NCBI GenBank assembly: GCA_029433365.1
Contig: JAQTHZ010000001.1
Location: 1,116,001-1,180,000, forward strand
Direction: 5' to 3'
Length of the DNA stretch: 64,000 nt
Source: Orbaceae bacterium ESL0721
Lineage (GTDB): Bacteria; Pseudomonadota; Gammaproteobacteria; Enterobacterales; Orbaceae
The stretch's first letter is position 1, and each line of letters begins with the position of its first letter. Below the pieces are notes generated by a model that searched no databases, was not told the DNA's origin, and worked only from the letters and a program-made list of their open reading frames with translations. Below, in pieces: positions 63,976 through 64,000 of this stretch. Both the position numbers and the translations under genes were made by a program.

Positions 63976-64000
63976 TTATTTCTTATTGCGATGGCGAACA
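63976..64000 (-). CDS. rplB: 50S ribosomal protein L2, last codons (runs off the window edge)
   Basis: The minus strand reads the codons VRHRNKK followed by TAA at 63978-63976, which fits the basic end of L2 (E. coli VRRRSK) and the expected place before rpsS. Only these seven codons and the stop are visible, so the call rests on gene order as much as sequence. Confidence 0.85.

Overview
The window reads as chromosomal DNA of an AT-rich gammaproteobacterium. Gene sequences and local orders are enterobacterial (der-bamB-yfgM-hisS-ispG, tyrS-pdxY, rplU-rpmA, dnaK-dnaJ, rpsP-rimM-trmD-rplS, the S10/spc/alpha ribosomal operons, near E. coli-identical tRNA-His and tRNA-Pro), but the order between blocks is not that of E. 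coli and several usual neighbours are missing. The AT richness, the trimmed gene blocks and an aryl polyene cluster fit the Orbaceae (Gilliamella/Frischella/Orbus, insect-gut symbionts). That assignment is an inference from reading alone.

Layout. 1-5.8 kb: 5' end of prfB with its programmed +1 frameshift site, sodA, hisR and proM tRNAs, asd, the nagB-nagA amino-sugar operon and ybeD. 5.9-17.4 kb, almost all minus strand: adk, yfgJ, der, bamB, yfgM, hisS, ispG, a strikingly short rodZ, pdxY, tyrS, putP. 17.6-21.4 kb: nth, smrB, obgE, rpmA, rplU. 21.5-36.4 kb: an accessory block holding a small lipoprotein gene and a 17-gene aryl polyene (APE) pigment cluster, apeC to apeR, all on the plus strand. 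36.5-44 kb: gltX, asnB, satP, dnaK (with a sigma-32 type promoter), dnaJ. 44-46 kb: rplS, trmD, rimM, rpsP. 46.2-50.9 kb: a mannose-family PTS of Firmicutes character with a DUF956 gene, murQ and the 3' remnant of aas. 51-52.8 kb: slyD, radC, slyX. 52.9-64 kb: the alpha, spc and S10 ribosomal operons on the minus strand, ending in the last codons of rplB.

The APE cluster is the main accessory system. ApeH loads an aryl starter on the ACPs ApeE/ApeF. ApeO with the Cys-less partner ApeC, and ApeR, extend the chain; ApeQ reduces; ApeI and ApeP dehydrate; ApeK is a thioesterase. ApeD, ApeJ and a separate LpxL-like acyltransferase probably attach the polyene to a lipid, and ApeL, ApeM and ApeN (LolA-like, MMPL, DUF3261 lipoprotein) probably move it to the outer membrane. 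Genes overlap or are close, so one transcript is likely. A 32-bp perfect palindrome lies between apeC and the divergent lipoprotein gene, and a nearly identical 32-34 bp direct repeat occurs on both sides of the block. No methyltransferase gene lies in the cluster, so an unmethylated aryl head group is possible.

A second theme is amino-sugar use: nagA, nagB, murQ and a broad-specificity mannose PTS are present, without nagE, nagC or murP beside them. No CRISPR array, insertion sequence, integrase or rRNA gene was seen.
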